A stretch of 64,000 nucleotides of DNA. Origin: Eleusine coracana subsp. coracana (taxonomy: Eukaryota; Streptophyta; Magnoliopsida; Poales; Poaceae). Where the stretch lies: NCBI GenBank assembly GCA_032690845.1, contig CM064429.1:12680569-12744568 (forward strand). The letters run 5' to 3'. Below the pieces are notes generated by a model. That model searched no databases. It had not been told where the DNA came from and was given only the letters and a program-made list of their open reading frames with translations. Made by a program: the position numbers and the translations under genes. Below, in pieces: positions 34,382-44,629 of this stretch (position 1 is the first letter of the stretch; each line of letters starts with the position of its first letter).

Positions 34382-34412
34382 AGGTCGGCCGACCTGGTGA
34401 GGTCGGCCGACC
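34382..34412 (+). repeat. Internal copy of the LTR paired palindrome in element D
   Basis: AGGTCGGCCGACCT (34382-34395) and AGGTCGGCCGACC (34400-34412) repeat the pair in the LTR with the same four-base spacing. It sits 90 bp before an internal TATA box, mirroring the LTR arrangement. Confidence 0.8.
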
Positions 34413-34503
34413 CCCTGGCCCCACTTTTTCCTGTGCTCCTTTCTCCCAACGGCTATATGGCCGTTGCTCTGTCTCTTGCTAACGGCCATCTTGCTTCCTT
34501 GGC

Positions 34504-34510
34504 TATAAAA
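34504..34510 (+). promoter_or_regulatory. Internal TATA box of element D
   Basis: TATAAAA lies within GGCTATAAAACCGCCC, about 90 bp after the internal paired palindrome and about 280 bp before the short ORF at 34785. It looks like a second promoter serving the 3' half of the element. Confidence 0.45.
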
Positions 34511-34784
34511 CCGCCCAGGAGGAGGAGTTTCACCATTCCAAGCCCATCTTTCACCCCCCTCCTTTGCTCACTTGTTGCTCTCCCAAAATTTCGTGTTCTT
34601 CAACTTTACTACAGCCCCAAAAACCCAAAAAAATATTTCCCCTCTGTTTTAGTGCATTTGCCAGTTGTTGTGAGAAGAAAACCAATTTCGGAGAAGCTCG
34701 GGTTTGTCGTTTTCACTAACGCTCACCCGAACACTTGTTCGATCTTGTTTTTGTTCTTGTCTTGTGTTTGTTCTTGTGTGCAGC

Positions 34785-34983
34785 CATGTTCAAACAAATG
34801 AAGCAAGTCGCCGGAATCAAGCGGAGAAAAAAAAAAAGCACTCGTGCAAGCACGAGTCAAGCATCCTCCGTCAATTTCAGCGACAACCAATTCCGCCAGC
34901 TGAACGCGATGATGGCTCAGAATCAGAACAATTGGGATGCCTTCTTCCGCTCCCAAGGCTACGACCCGAAACAGCAGATATGA
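34785..34983 (+). CDS. Short basic ORF of element D behind the internal promoter
   Basis: The ATG sits just after TGTGCAGCC, a possible splice acceptor, and the frame ends at TGA 34981-34983, about 65 codons. It begins MFKQMKQVAG, followed by a Lys/Arg-rich run and a Ser/Thr stretch, then SDNQFRQLNAMMAQNQNNWDA. No family is recognised with confidence. The frame also extends upstream into a hydrophobic stretch (from 34735), which would act as a signal-like segment if no splicing occurs. A purine-rich AAGCTTGGGGGAGG follows at once, resembling the element's polypurine tract. Confidence 0.4.
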
Positions 34984-36404
34984 GCAAGAACAAGCTTGGG
35001 GGAGGACCCCCCTTCTCACGGTAACTTGTATCTTTCCCCTTTTCTTTATTTCTTGCATTTGCTAAATCTAAAAATCCATAAAAATTTGCAAAATATAAAA
35101 AGAACAAAAATACTTCCCTTTTTCATGCGCGGTATGAATGTGTATAATTTTCCTATGTTGAGATGATGAATAGTTGCTCTGTCCTTTATTCCTCTCTAAT
35201 GCTAGTTTACAACTTAGTACTCTCTCAAGAGTTAGGTTTGTTGGTAAATCTTGCCTTGAACTTGAATCTTGTGGGTAGCATATGCATTCTCTAGTTCTAA
35301 GTTGTTGAGAGGTATGATATGATAGATAGGGCTGCTATGATCTTGCTCAACGTAAAGCTTGAATTCCGAAGTTTTATTTTTCAAAATGACAAATTGATAA
35401 GTTCCTCAATGATGAAATTCCCACCACAGCCATATGTAGTGTTTACATTTGAAAACCTTTACACATATGCTGCTTGTTTCACATTGAGCTTAGTCAAAAT
35501 TGTTGTGACCCTAGTAGAACTCTTTTCATGCTTTCTTGATCAAGATCATATACACACATCCACCGCCATGAGCTATCCTTCTAAATCAAGAAGATAGCAT
35601 CCACCATATCCACCATATCCACCGTGAGCTATTCTTCTACACCGGAAGAAAGCCACTATCCATCCATCTATCCAAAGAAACACTCCATATATCCATTACA
35701 AAATTCCTCTCTCAAAGTATTCATTGCAAACTAGGACTATGGCTATGCAAAAAAAAAAAAAAAAAAAAGAAAAAAAAAATGCTCAAAAAAAAGAGAGCAA
35801 GCAAAAGATAGCCATAGCCTAGAAACTCCAAAAGAGAGAAGGAAAATTCAAAAAGGAGTTATTTCTTCCCATCCACCATTCCTCCGTTCTCCCACACACT
35901 TGCACATCTTGATCAAGATTGTTTGAATTAATGTTTTTCTTGGATCCGGTCTTTTGACATAGCAATATTATGTGAACATGAGTGCTTCATATATCCCTAC
36001 CTTGAGCTCCACATAAAGCCTTATTTAGAAGTAGGTGATTATAGGCAACACTTTGCCTTGGTGAGGAATCATACACATATTGAGTGATCCGAGAGAATCA
36101 TTTGAGGAACTTGGTTTTTATTTTCAAAATCTTTTGAAAACCTCCGGAACAACATAGCGGAATCTAGAGCAAGTGATTGGTGCCCTGCAATTGTTCTATC
36201 TCTCAACCGCCCAAGACAATGAGGTGTAAAAGCCCCATGGATCGAGGTAAATGGGTAAGTTATGCGCCAATATATTTAATTCTAGGAAGAGTACTTTGTT
36301 GTGCGCATAGTATTATTGAGGAGTAGGACATTGTAGCAACTCCTGATCAACAACTTAAGTTTATCTTTGCTTCGGGACGAGCAAAGGGTAAGCTTGGGGG
36401 AGTT
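34984..36404 (+). other. 3' non-coding interior of element D
   Basis: About 1.4 kb without a supported gene. It contains a second polypurine-like tract at 34993-35006, a CCATATCCACC repeat near 35590-35625 and an A-rich run at 35747-35790. The final polypurine tract AAGCTTGGGGGAG lies at 36390-36402, directly before the 3' LTR. Confidence 0.7.
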
Positions 36405-37954
36405 TGTTGACGGCTGTTAAGTACCATTTTCAACCGTCAACTATACTCAAATAAAGGAGAATTTGGCATTTCATACACGCATGCTTTATCACAATAATAT
36501 AGTTCCACTTGTACTTGGAGAACTTTGTGCATGCAGGAGGAAATGTGAAGGAAACACCTCAAAAGGCAAGAAAACACACTTTCGACCAATCAGAGAGCGC
36601 CACATGGACATCACACGGATTGAAGGGCCCATTTACAGCACTTAACCGACGTAACTCCCTGTAATACCGCGGGAACCGACCTCAGGACCCACCTGCCAGC
36701 CTCCCCAAGAAAGCACAGGCCAGGAGGGGCCACCCCCAGGTCGGCCGACCTGGTCAGGTCGGCCGACCCAGCCGGGCGCCCTCTCCGCCTGGGCTTCCAC
36801 GTGTTGGCTCCTCCGTGACTCCTGATGACGGTTTGAGATGCCTTCCGTGGCGGTTACGCTCCCTTGCCGACCTATTGAGGCTATAAATAGGAGGGTGTGC
36901 CTTCACATTCAACACACACCACAAGAAGCATTTCTCTCTTGCTAGTAGTAGTTCTTGGAGTTTTAGTGGAGTTAGGCTGAGTCTAGAGCTCTCTAGTCCC
37001 AAGTCTTCACTTGGAATTGGTATGGCTCTTGTATCTTTTCCCTTTTGTAAGACTTTACTCTTATCAATATATATATCTTTTCTATATAGTTGTGCTTGGG
37101 TCATGAGTTTCTTGTTTGATTTTGTGATCCATATATGTGATAGTATAGTCTACTTGTGTGATAGTAGTTTATATTTATTATACTACTATTGTCATGCTAG
37201 TTATATACCGTCACTATAGTCTAGTTTATATGTTATAGTCTCTATGCTTAGTTTTAGCTGATAAAGTATAGCATGGGTTTGGTGATCGTATTCGTACGGT
37301 AACTCTGCCTCGTTAATAGTAATCGCGGAGGGGCAGAGTGCTCTTTGGTCATGCAAGTATGGTACTTGGGTGACTGATTTGCATCAATTATTCGTTAGTC
37401 TACTGGTTCGTTGAGGTAGGCGGCAGGTGGTGACAGCCCTGTCCGTCCTTTGAAATCCTCCCCGCTAGGCTAGTGCGTAGGCTCTTGGCGGAAGTCGCCT
37501 GTGGATGCAGGGGTAAGTCCGTGCCTGAAGTGCTATACTATTGACTGCTGAACCTGAGTGTGGGTCTGTATGTATTCTACTTAGGCTATGCAACTGTATA
37601 GGAATGTATAGTAGGAGTAGCTTAGCCTAGTCTTTCCTCCACTAGACTTTATTTATTTAGTAGGAATCTTCTGTGTGTGTCACACTACCCGGTTATTATC
37701 ATATACCCGCCTGTCTTGGTTAAGATATCCTTGCTAATTGTTAACATGATCTTATATGTTAGTAACGCTTCTTGATCATAACCTTCCTCTGGGATAAACA
37801 AATACGATACCCTGAATACTTCCGGGTGAAATGCTACAGCGGTATTCTCCGTGCGCTTGCGGATTTTACCTACTTGACTCTGGGACATATTAGTGAACCG
37901 TTTCTGGCCCCGTGCCGGGAATGATTTATTAATATGGCTTAGCAAAAGTCAACA
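36405..37954 (+). repeat. 3' LTR of element D (1550 bp)
   Basis: Same length as the 5' LTR, and no mismatch was found in the lines compared. It is followed by the ACCTC duplication and then copy B sequence. Confidence 0.94.
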
Positions 37955-37959
37955 ACCTC

Positions 37960-39038
37960 GTCCTTGGAGGAGATACCACGGGCTACATGAATATTATTGT
38001 GCAGCGTGTGCTTAGCACACAAATCCAGCAGCCCGAGATGATGCAGCGACATATCTTGTTCTAGATTTTCTTCATCATCAAGAACCATCGAGCACGTGTC
38101 ATCATTGATGAAGGAAGCTGCAATAATTTGGTGAGTTCTGATGTGGTTAAGAAGCTTGATTTGACCACACGCCCACATCCACATCCATACTACATTCAGT
38201 GGTTAAATGACTCTGGAAAAGCTAAAGTAATACAAACTTGTAGAGTTCCTTTTTCTATTGGTTCCTATGTGGATTCTGTTGATTGTGATGTTGTACCCAT
38301 GCAAGCTTGTTCACTTTTATTGGGTAGACCTTGGGAATTTGATAATGATGTTGTACACCATGGTAAAAGTAATAAGTACACTTTTATGCATAAAGGAACT
38401 AAAATTACTTTGTTACCAATGACCCCTGCTGAAATTGTACAAGCTGATTTCGAACGAGCTGCTAGTTTGAAAAATAAAAGCCCTGAAATTCAGCAACCTA
38501 TTAATTCTTCTTCTATACCAAGTAATGTTAATGATTCTTCAAGTTCTAATGGTGCTGCAATTAAATTACAACGTCGTTCATGTCTTGCCACAAAATCTGA
38601 GCTTGCTGAAATTTCTACTGATGATATTTGCTATGCTTTGATATGCAAACAAGCCTTGTTTTTGCTTGGTGATATTGCTTCTAGTGCTTTGCCTCCTGCT
38701 GTCACTAACCTTTTGCAGGAGTATGAGGATGTTTTCCCAGCTGAGATACCCCCGGGATTGCCACCTTTGAGAGGGATTGAGCATCAAATTGATTTGATTC
38801 CTGGTGCTACTTTGCCAAATCGTGCTGCTTATAGGACCAACCCTGAGGAGACTAAGGAGATACAGCGACAAGTCCAAGACCTTTTGGATCGTGGGTATAT
38901 TCGTCAATCACTTAGTCCTTGTGTTGTTCCTGTACTTTTGGTTCCTAAGAAAGATGGTTCTTGGCGTATGTGCGTAGATTGTAGAGCCATTAATAACATT
39001 ACTATTAGGTATCGTCATCCTATTCCTAGGCTAGACGA
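37960..39038 (+). pseudogene. Copy B protease and N-terminal reverse transcriptase fragment
   Basis: Resumes copy B after element D. It covers the protease region (substitutions include a stop before the active site, and the box reads IIDEGSCNN, with Glu for the expected Gly), the linker and the RT fingers through MCVDCRAINN to HPIPRLDE. It ends abruptly at 39038, where inverted sequence begins. The matching part of copy C is at about 27215-28297. Confidence 0.88.
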
Positions 39039-39815
39039 ACTGGAATGCATAGGCGGTTAGCTCTAAACACGAAACCATCATTCAACACAAATTTGTTCCA
39101 AGCACGACCTTCTTTACAGTGCAGCAATACATCTTTAAAATCAACATCAGCAACATATTGTTCTTTAATTGCCTCAAGTCCAAAAATTCTATAATCAAGT
39201 TGAGACAACAAAGTATATCGCCTAGATAAAGCATCAGCAATCACATTATCCTTCCCTTTCTTATGTTTAATAATATAAGGAAAAAACTCAATAAACTCAA
39301 CCCATTTAGCATGTCTATGGTTTAAATTGCATTGAGAACGAATATACTTAAGTGATTCATGATCAGAATGAATAACAAATTCTTTGGGCAACAAATAAGG
39401 ACGCCACATCTCTAAAGAACGTACAAGTGCATATAGTTCCTTATCATACATGGAATAATTCAAAACAGACCCAGTAATTTTCTCACTAAAGTATGCAACA
39501 GGTTTACCATCTTGCATCAAAACACCACCAATGCCTATACCACTAGCATCATATTGAAGCTCAAAAGTCTTATCAAAATTGGGTAATTGCAGCAATGGTG
39601 CATGGGTAATTTTGTCCTTCAAAGCATCAAAAGACTCATGATGTATTTTACCCCAATGGAAGTCAACGCCCTTCTTTGTCAACTCATGCAATGGTGCAGC
39701 AATGGTGCTGAAATCTTTGACAAAGCGGCGGTAGAAACCTACAAGACCAAAAAAACTCCTCACCTGTGTGATAGTTTTTGGTATAGGCCAACTCTTTATG
39801 GCTTCAATCTTCGCC
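39039..39815 (-). pseudogene. Inverted RT-end/RNase H block of copy B
   Basis: The minus strand carries 245 open codons from RSFFGLVGFYRRFVKDF through the RNase H core (YDASGIGIGGVL, HSDHESLKYIRSQC) to RANRLCIP. It corresponds to copy C 28713-29488 but lies in reverse orientation. About 416 bp before it and about 534 bp after it, relative to copy C, are missing. The block itself is free of stops. That would fit a fairly recent rearrangement, or low mutation since. Confidence 0.9.
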
Positions 39816-39819
39816 TTTC

Positions 39820-40689
39820 CCTTTGGGCACTATATTGAGAGCTATTTTGAAGAAAAATTTGAAGCAATGGGAAGAATGCTTATAATCGGGCAACACATTC
39901 TACTACCAAGGTAAGTCCCTTCAAGGTAGTGTATGATTTTGATCTCCGTATTGAGAGAGTTCCACTTGATATACTTCCTCTACCTATTAATGAGAGAGTT
40001 CATGTTGATGCTAAGAAGCGTGCTGAATTTATTTTGCAAATGCATGAGACCACTAGACCTAGCATTGAAAAGATGAATGAAAATTATAAAATTGCTGGTA
40101 GTAAAGGTAGAAAGGAAGTAAAGCTTGATGTAGGAGATTTAGTGTGGTTACACTTGAGGAATGATAGATTTCCAGAATTGAGAAAGTCTAAAATAATGCC
40201 TAGAGCTGATGGTCCATTCAAAATAATGGAGAAGATTAATGATAATTCATACAAACTTGAGTTGCCTCCCGAGTTCGGGGTTAGTCCTACTTTTAACATT
40301 TCAGATTTGAAACCATACTTAGGAGAAGAGGATGAGCTTGAGTCGAGGACGACTCCACTTTAAGAGGGGGAGGATGATGAGGACATCACTCCTATGGATA
40401 CACACAACACTCCTCCAATTCTGGACTTGCAAGGTCCATCGACTAGAGCTCGTGCACGACGACTAAATTTAGAGGTGGGCTCGTTCCTACGTTCTTCGCT
40501 ATATGTTACTTTTGAAAATGGTTTGCTACCTAATGATTATTTTATGATTAGGAACCATGGAGAGGACCAGGAGATGATGGGAGAAGGAGTTGGGAACATG
40601 GAGGACCTACAAGGGCTTGGAAGCAAAAGTGGAGGTCCAATCAAAACCGACTTCGAGTCTGTTTCAGGGCCCAGGACCAGTCTGCAATA
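39820..40689 (+). pseudogene. Copy B integrase C-terminus and LTR-encoded tail
   Basis: Plus orientation resumes at CTTTGGGCAC. It encodes the end of the integrase core with a deletion and duplication around 39880-39965, then the GDLVWLHLRNDRFPELRKS box and FNISDLKPYLGEEDELES. A TAA at 40360-40362 falls in the polypurine tract (family codon CAA). Beyond it, the LTR-encoded tail is open to 40690. Confidence 0.85.
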
Positions 40690-41297
40690 AAATGGTCGCC
40701 CAGGCCGCATACGGACTCGGATTTGGACATTCTATATATGCACAGAAATATAAGGAGAAGACCTTTCCAATGCCACCGGCCTCATGTCAAAATTCATTCG
40801 GAGTCATCGGGAATCGTCGAAACAAGAAAGGTTCCAGAATCTGTATCGGTGCTGTGTCGCCTATTTTTTGCTTTTGGGCTTTGTATCTACTTGAGCCCAA
40901 TTAGGGGCGCGTACAATGGGTCTTGCACTATCCTAGGGTCTTCATATACAGCCGCCACCGCACCATTAGGGTTCGGGTTTTGCTTAGATCAATTCTGTTC
41001 ATAAACAGTGTCGCCGTTCATCGGTTTGTGGGACCCCAACTTCGAGAGTTTAATCATACATCTGCAATTGTGTTGCATCCTTTGTTGTTCTTGCTTGTGT
41101 TCTTGATTCGCAGGCAGGGATTAGCCTTCTCGGTGAGGTCAATCGTCTTTGGACGGTTGATAACCAGAGGAGACGTCATGCTGCGATTGCGGGGTTTAGA
41201 ACGTGTTGTTGTGAAGCCGGATCGATTTGTGTGTCGCCTCCGACCAAATCAACTTACCAAGAATCTTTCGGAAGATCGGGAACCCTTGTTCACATCA
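40375..41297 (+). repeat. 3' LTR of copy B
   Basis: 923 bp from TGATGAGG to CACATCA, preceded by the purine tract AAGAGGGGGAGGA and followed by AAGCT, matching the left duplication. Confidence 0.92.
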
Positions 41298-41302
41298 AAG
41301 CT

Positions 41303-42180
41303 ACCATACAGTCTTCGTCAAAGTTAAACGGGGCATCCTTGACTAGGAGATTTGTCAAGGGTCTGGATATTTGGGAGAAATTATAGATAAACCTCCTATA
41401 GAATCCATCCTGGCCAAGGAAACTACGGATTCCCTTGACGTTTGAGGGTGGTGGCAAGGAGTCAATCACCTCTATTTTTCTTTATCCACCTCTATCCCTT
41501 TTGATGAGATCTTATGTCCTAGGATAATTCTTTCTCTAACCATGAAATGGCACTTCTCTCAGTTAAGTACGAGGTCTTTCTCTTTGCATCTTGTTAAGAC
41601 CTTCTCTAAATTTTCTAGACATGTCTCAAAGGTTATTCCATAGACAGAAAAGTCGTCCATGAATACTTCCATGAATTTTTCTATTAAGTCTAAGAAGATG
41701 GCCATCATGCATCTTTGGAAGGAGGTAGGTGCATTGCAGATCCCAAAAGGCATACGTCAATACGCGAAGGTGCCATAAGGACAAGTAAAGGTTGTCTTTT
41801 CTTGGTCGTCGGGGTGGATAGGAATCAGGTGAAACCTCGAGAAACCGTCCAAGAGGAAGAAGAATGAATGCTTCGCTAAGCGCTCAAGCATCTCGTCTAT
41901 GAAGGGGAGTGGGTAATGATCCTTTCAGGTTGCTTTGTACGTTTTCTATAATCTATGCACATGCGCCAACCCGTAACTGTACGTTGGGGGATCAATTCAT
42001 TCCTCTCATTTTGGACAACTATCATTCCTCCCTTCTTGGGGACAACTTGGACAGGGCTGACCCATTGGCTATCCTGGATTGGGTAAATGATTCTGGCTTT
42101 TAGCAGCTTTAGAATCTCCTTTTTGACCACTTCCCGCATTGCATTGTTAAGCCGTCTTTGATGCTCTCTTATAGGCTTAC
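41303..42180 (-). pseudogene. Reverse transcriptase of the Athila-like element
   Basis: Minus strand in several frames. It shows WVSPVQVVPKKGGM and WRMCIDYRK near 42060-41950, then a degenerate fingers/palm part, MPFGICNAPTSFQRCM (41753) and the catalytic loop FMDD within MEVFMDDFSVYG. Both aspartates are kept in the loop. Stops near 41755 and elsewhere break the domain. Confidence 0.82.
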
Positions 42181-42187
42181 TATCTGG

Positions 42188-42859
42188 TTACATGGGAATA
42201 CGATGGGTGCAGAAACTGGGGTCTATTCCCTTAATGTCGGCTAGGGAGTACCTGATGACGGACTTATGCTTTTCTAGTACAATAACTAACTTGGCTTCTT
42301 CATCGGGGGAGAGCTGGTCGCTTACTATGATGGGTGTGTTTTGGTCATTATGCAAGGAGGCAACACCAGAAGGGAGTGGCTTGAGCTCAATTGTTGGAGG
42401 GGCCGTTGCCTCGTTTTTGTCAAGCTCAACAAAGCTGTCTTCTTGCTCCTCCTCTGTAAAGTGCTCGGCTACTTCATCTAGCTCATTAGATTGGGAGGCT
42501 TTCGTAATGTTAGTTGATAGGATTTCTTCCATAATATTTGGTTCGTGAGATGGCTCAGAGGCTGAGTTCATTGATCTCTTGATATCCATTATGTACGAGG
42601 ATTCCCCGAGCGAAAGAAGCAGTTCCTCTCCCATGGAACTTGCCGGGTGCATTATAGGAATCCCAAGTACTACAAAAGTTTCTCCTAGCACATTGAAGAT
42701 ATGGAAATCTAGAGTGAAGGACTTGTCGTTGATGTTTACTTCAATGGCTGAAACGATCCCTTCACATAAATAAGCTCCTTTTTCAAAGTGAAGAATCTTT
42801 GAAGATTTGTTTAATAATTCTGAGGGAGATAGGGTGGCCGCAATTGATTTTGTCATCAA
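42188..42859 (-). pseudogene. Protease-like region and linker of the Athila-like element
   Basis: A 223-codon open stretch on the minus strand. The first part (AYLCEGIVSAIEVNINDKSF, LGETFVVLGIPIMHPASS) looks like a retropepsin fold, but I do not see a clear D-S/T-G active site, which may lie in the degenerate region upstream. The rest is an acidic linker (EEEQEDSFVELDKNE) leading to RT. Confidence 0.55.
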
Positions 42860-42904
42860 ATTGATTTTGGCCTTGAGATCATAATAGGTTTCTATGTGCT
42901 GAAA

Positions 42905-43981
42905 TCATCTGTTTTCGATTGAAATTTTTGGAGCTTGTGGTCTAAAAACAACTAGATCGGGTTCAGTTCGAGATTCTTCTGTCCACTCTTGACTCAAAAT
43001 CGAAGAGAGGCTAAAGAGCTGTTCATTCTGAATATCTCTCTCCTCCTCATTGGGTTCCTCTGGTTCCATAGGGATAAAATCCATCCTTCTTTCTACAGGC
43101 ATTGTTCGGACATTTCCAATTGTTGAGAAATCATCGTTTTCCTCAAAGATTTCGGGTAGAGGTAACGATTCAATTTTTGCTTCTGGTAGAGAGAAGGGTG
43201 ATTCATGATGAAAAAGGTGTGGGTCCAGAGTGTTAAATGTTGGGGTACAATCGACCTCTTTTATGATAGGGGAGACTGGCGTGGTGATGATAGGGGAGAG
43301 ATCGGCTAATTGTGCGCTCTCTAGATGGTTCTCTGAAGGTATGGGCTGATAATCCTCAAGGTTATGAAGGATTTTGGCTAAAATTCTCTTTTCTTCAACA
43401 GGTGTGGTATACACAAATGCTTCCCTAGCGGCTATATCTAGAAACTTTGCACTCTCAGGTTTAAGCCCCAAAATGAAATGTTATAAGAGCATACATTCGG
43501 GTAGTCCTAAATCTGGGCCAACTATGGTGTAAGAAAGAAACCTCTCTCACACAGCTCCAAGTGGTTCTTGATCTTTTTGCTCAAAATTTATTAGCTTCCT
43601 TCGTAGTTCGATTATTTTTTAGAGCAGGAAGAATTTCTTGCAGAAACATTCTCTCAGGGAGGGCCAACTTCCTTCGGCATCCTTTACATGACGAGTATAC
43701 CATGTTTTTGTTGCATCCTTTAGCGAGAACGGGAAGAGTTTCCATCTCAAAGTGTCTTTATGGACACCAGGGATGTTCACAGTGGAGCAGACCAATTTGA
43801 AGTGCTGAAGGTGAGCGTAAGGATTTTCTGAGCATTCCCCTAAGAAAGGTGTCGACTGAATCAAGAGTATGAGTTCTGGACGGATCTCATAATTTTGGGT
43901 CTCGATTGGTAGGGCAGAGACTGGGGGCTCCAAGTTCTCAGCCTTGGGGACCGAGAACTGGCTGATGGAGGGTAGTTCCAT
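42905..43981 (-). pseudogene. Gag of the Athila-like element
   Basis: 43981-43619 encodes the N-terminal half, with PELILLIQSTPFLGECSENP and the YAHLQHFKLVCSTVNIPG block. A frame change follows near 43619. 43471-42905 carries the C-terminal part, with LKPESAKFLDIAAREAF followed by a long acidic and Pro-rich tail. The organisation matches Athila-type Gag. No zinc knuckle was identified. Confidence 0.75.
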
Positions 43982-44051
43982 AAAAGGGAATTAGGAGAAA
44001 AATAAAGAAAAAATTAGCGAACGAGATGGGATTTAGAGTGGCACAACTACC

Positions 44052-44071
44052 ATTCCTCGGCAACGGCGCCA
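44052..44071 (-). other. Primer binding site of the Athila-like element
   Basis: The minus strand reads TGGCGCCGTTGCCGAGGAAT, seven bases after the LTR end. It is nearly the same as the site in element D. Confidence 0.85.
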
Positions 44072-44078
44072 GAAAGCT

Positions 44079-44381
44079 TGTTGGCGGCTCTTAGGCCTAA
44101 CAGAGAAATCTGCAAGCGTATAGATGCCCACGTAGTCTTCACCCGGAAGTATTTCAGAGTATCGATTTCCATGGGGAACAAGAAGTGTATCACACCTAAT
44201 CTATCAAGTCTGGGTGGCGTATGGTTGGAAGAGAATAGGTTCTATAGAGAGAAGAGGTCCTCATGCCAAGTAATCTAATATAATTAACTCCCGCTAAGTA
44301 ATTTAATGAGATCCTATTCCAAAAATTTCATGCATTAAAGGTTATTTGGTAATCTAAAAAGGGAAATAAAGACTACCAACA
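44079..44381 (-). repeat. LTR or LTR remnant of the Athila-like element
   Basis: The inner end is TGTTGGCGG (plus strand), and an inverted match CCAACA ends at 44381, which would make a 303-bp LTR. That is short for this lineage, so the right edge may be a chance match in a truncated LTR. It carries the same U5-like block as element D: TTCACCCGGAAGTATTTC at 44138-44155 and the GAAATCTGCAAGCG part at 44105. Confidence 0.6.
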
Positions 44382-44629
44382 TTGGGCGTGAAGAGCAGGG
44401 GAGCATGGGGGCGCGGTGGTCGTGGCCAGCGGGGCGACACAATGCGGTGGCGAGCAAGGCCACGCGGGGGGAGGGTGTGGCGCGGAGGGCGGCACGGTGG
44501 GCGAGGAGCCGAGGACAGAAGCGGCGCGGAGTGCGGCAATGGAGCTCCGTCGCCGACGCGAGGTAGATGCGGTCGAGAGCGCGGACAAAAAGACAAGTCC
44601 CGATTGGATCGGGATTTATCCCTAACTAT
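44382..44629. other. GC-rich stretch, possibly a captured fragment
   Basis: Strongly GC-rich, with long open frames in several phases but no domain. It sits between the Athila-like LTR and the CACTA repeats and may be sequence carried by the CACTA element. Confidence 0.35.

Larger units (their letters stand above)
31698..37954 (+). mobile_element. Non-autonomous Athila/Tat-type LTR retrotransposon D, young insertion
   Basis: Two 1550-bp LTRs (31698-33247 and 36405-37954), with target duplication ACCTC at 31693-31697 and 37955-37959. The primer site TGGCGCCGTTGCCGGGGA and polypurine tract AGCTTGGGGGAG are of the Athila/Tat kind. The 3.2-kb interior has a gag N-terminal ORF, a second short ORF behind its own TATA box, and a long non-coding part, with no protease, RT, RNase H or integrase. 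It must rely on a relative for enzymes (a LARD-like derivative). The LTRs agreed in every stretch compared, and four ORFs read from them are identical, which points to a very recent insertion. Confidence 0.93.
20483..41297 (+). mobile_element. CRM-like gypsy copy B (host of two further insertions)
   Basis: 5' LTR 20483-21405, 3' LTR 40375-41297 (both 923 bp), with target duplication AAGCT at 20478-20482 and 41298-41302. Its own sequence is in four parts: 20483-23740, 31508-31697, 37955-39815 and 39820-41297. Copy C sits after base 23740 and element D after 31697. It has nonsense and frameshift mutations in gag, an inverted RT/RNase H block and two deletions in pol. The element is inserted in the RT/RNase H region of an Athila-like element. 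Confidence 0.92.
41303..44381 (-). mobile_element. Athila-like gypsy element, 5' part (right part of the split element)
   Basis: Minus strand from right to left: LTR (44381-44079 as seen), primer site TGGCGCCGTTGCCGAGGAA (44071-44053), gag, a protease-like region and RT. At 41303 it meets copy B. The frame continues on the other side of B at 20482, and one copy of AAGCT restores the RNase H reading frame. Integrase and the 3' LTR are missing. It is the oldest layer of the nest. Confidence 0.85.

Noticed and set aside
35747..35790. A-rich run as the tail of a LINE or SINE
   Set aside because: It is inside element D, has no flanking duplication and no LINE or SINE body beside it.
31698..37954. 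Two solo LTRs instead of one element
   Set aside because: Primer site after the first LTR, polypurine tract before the second and ACCTC on the two outer sides show a single element.
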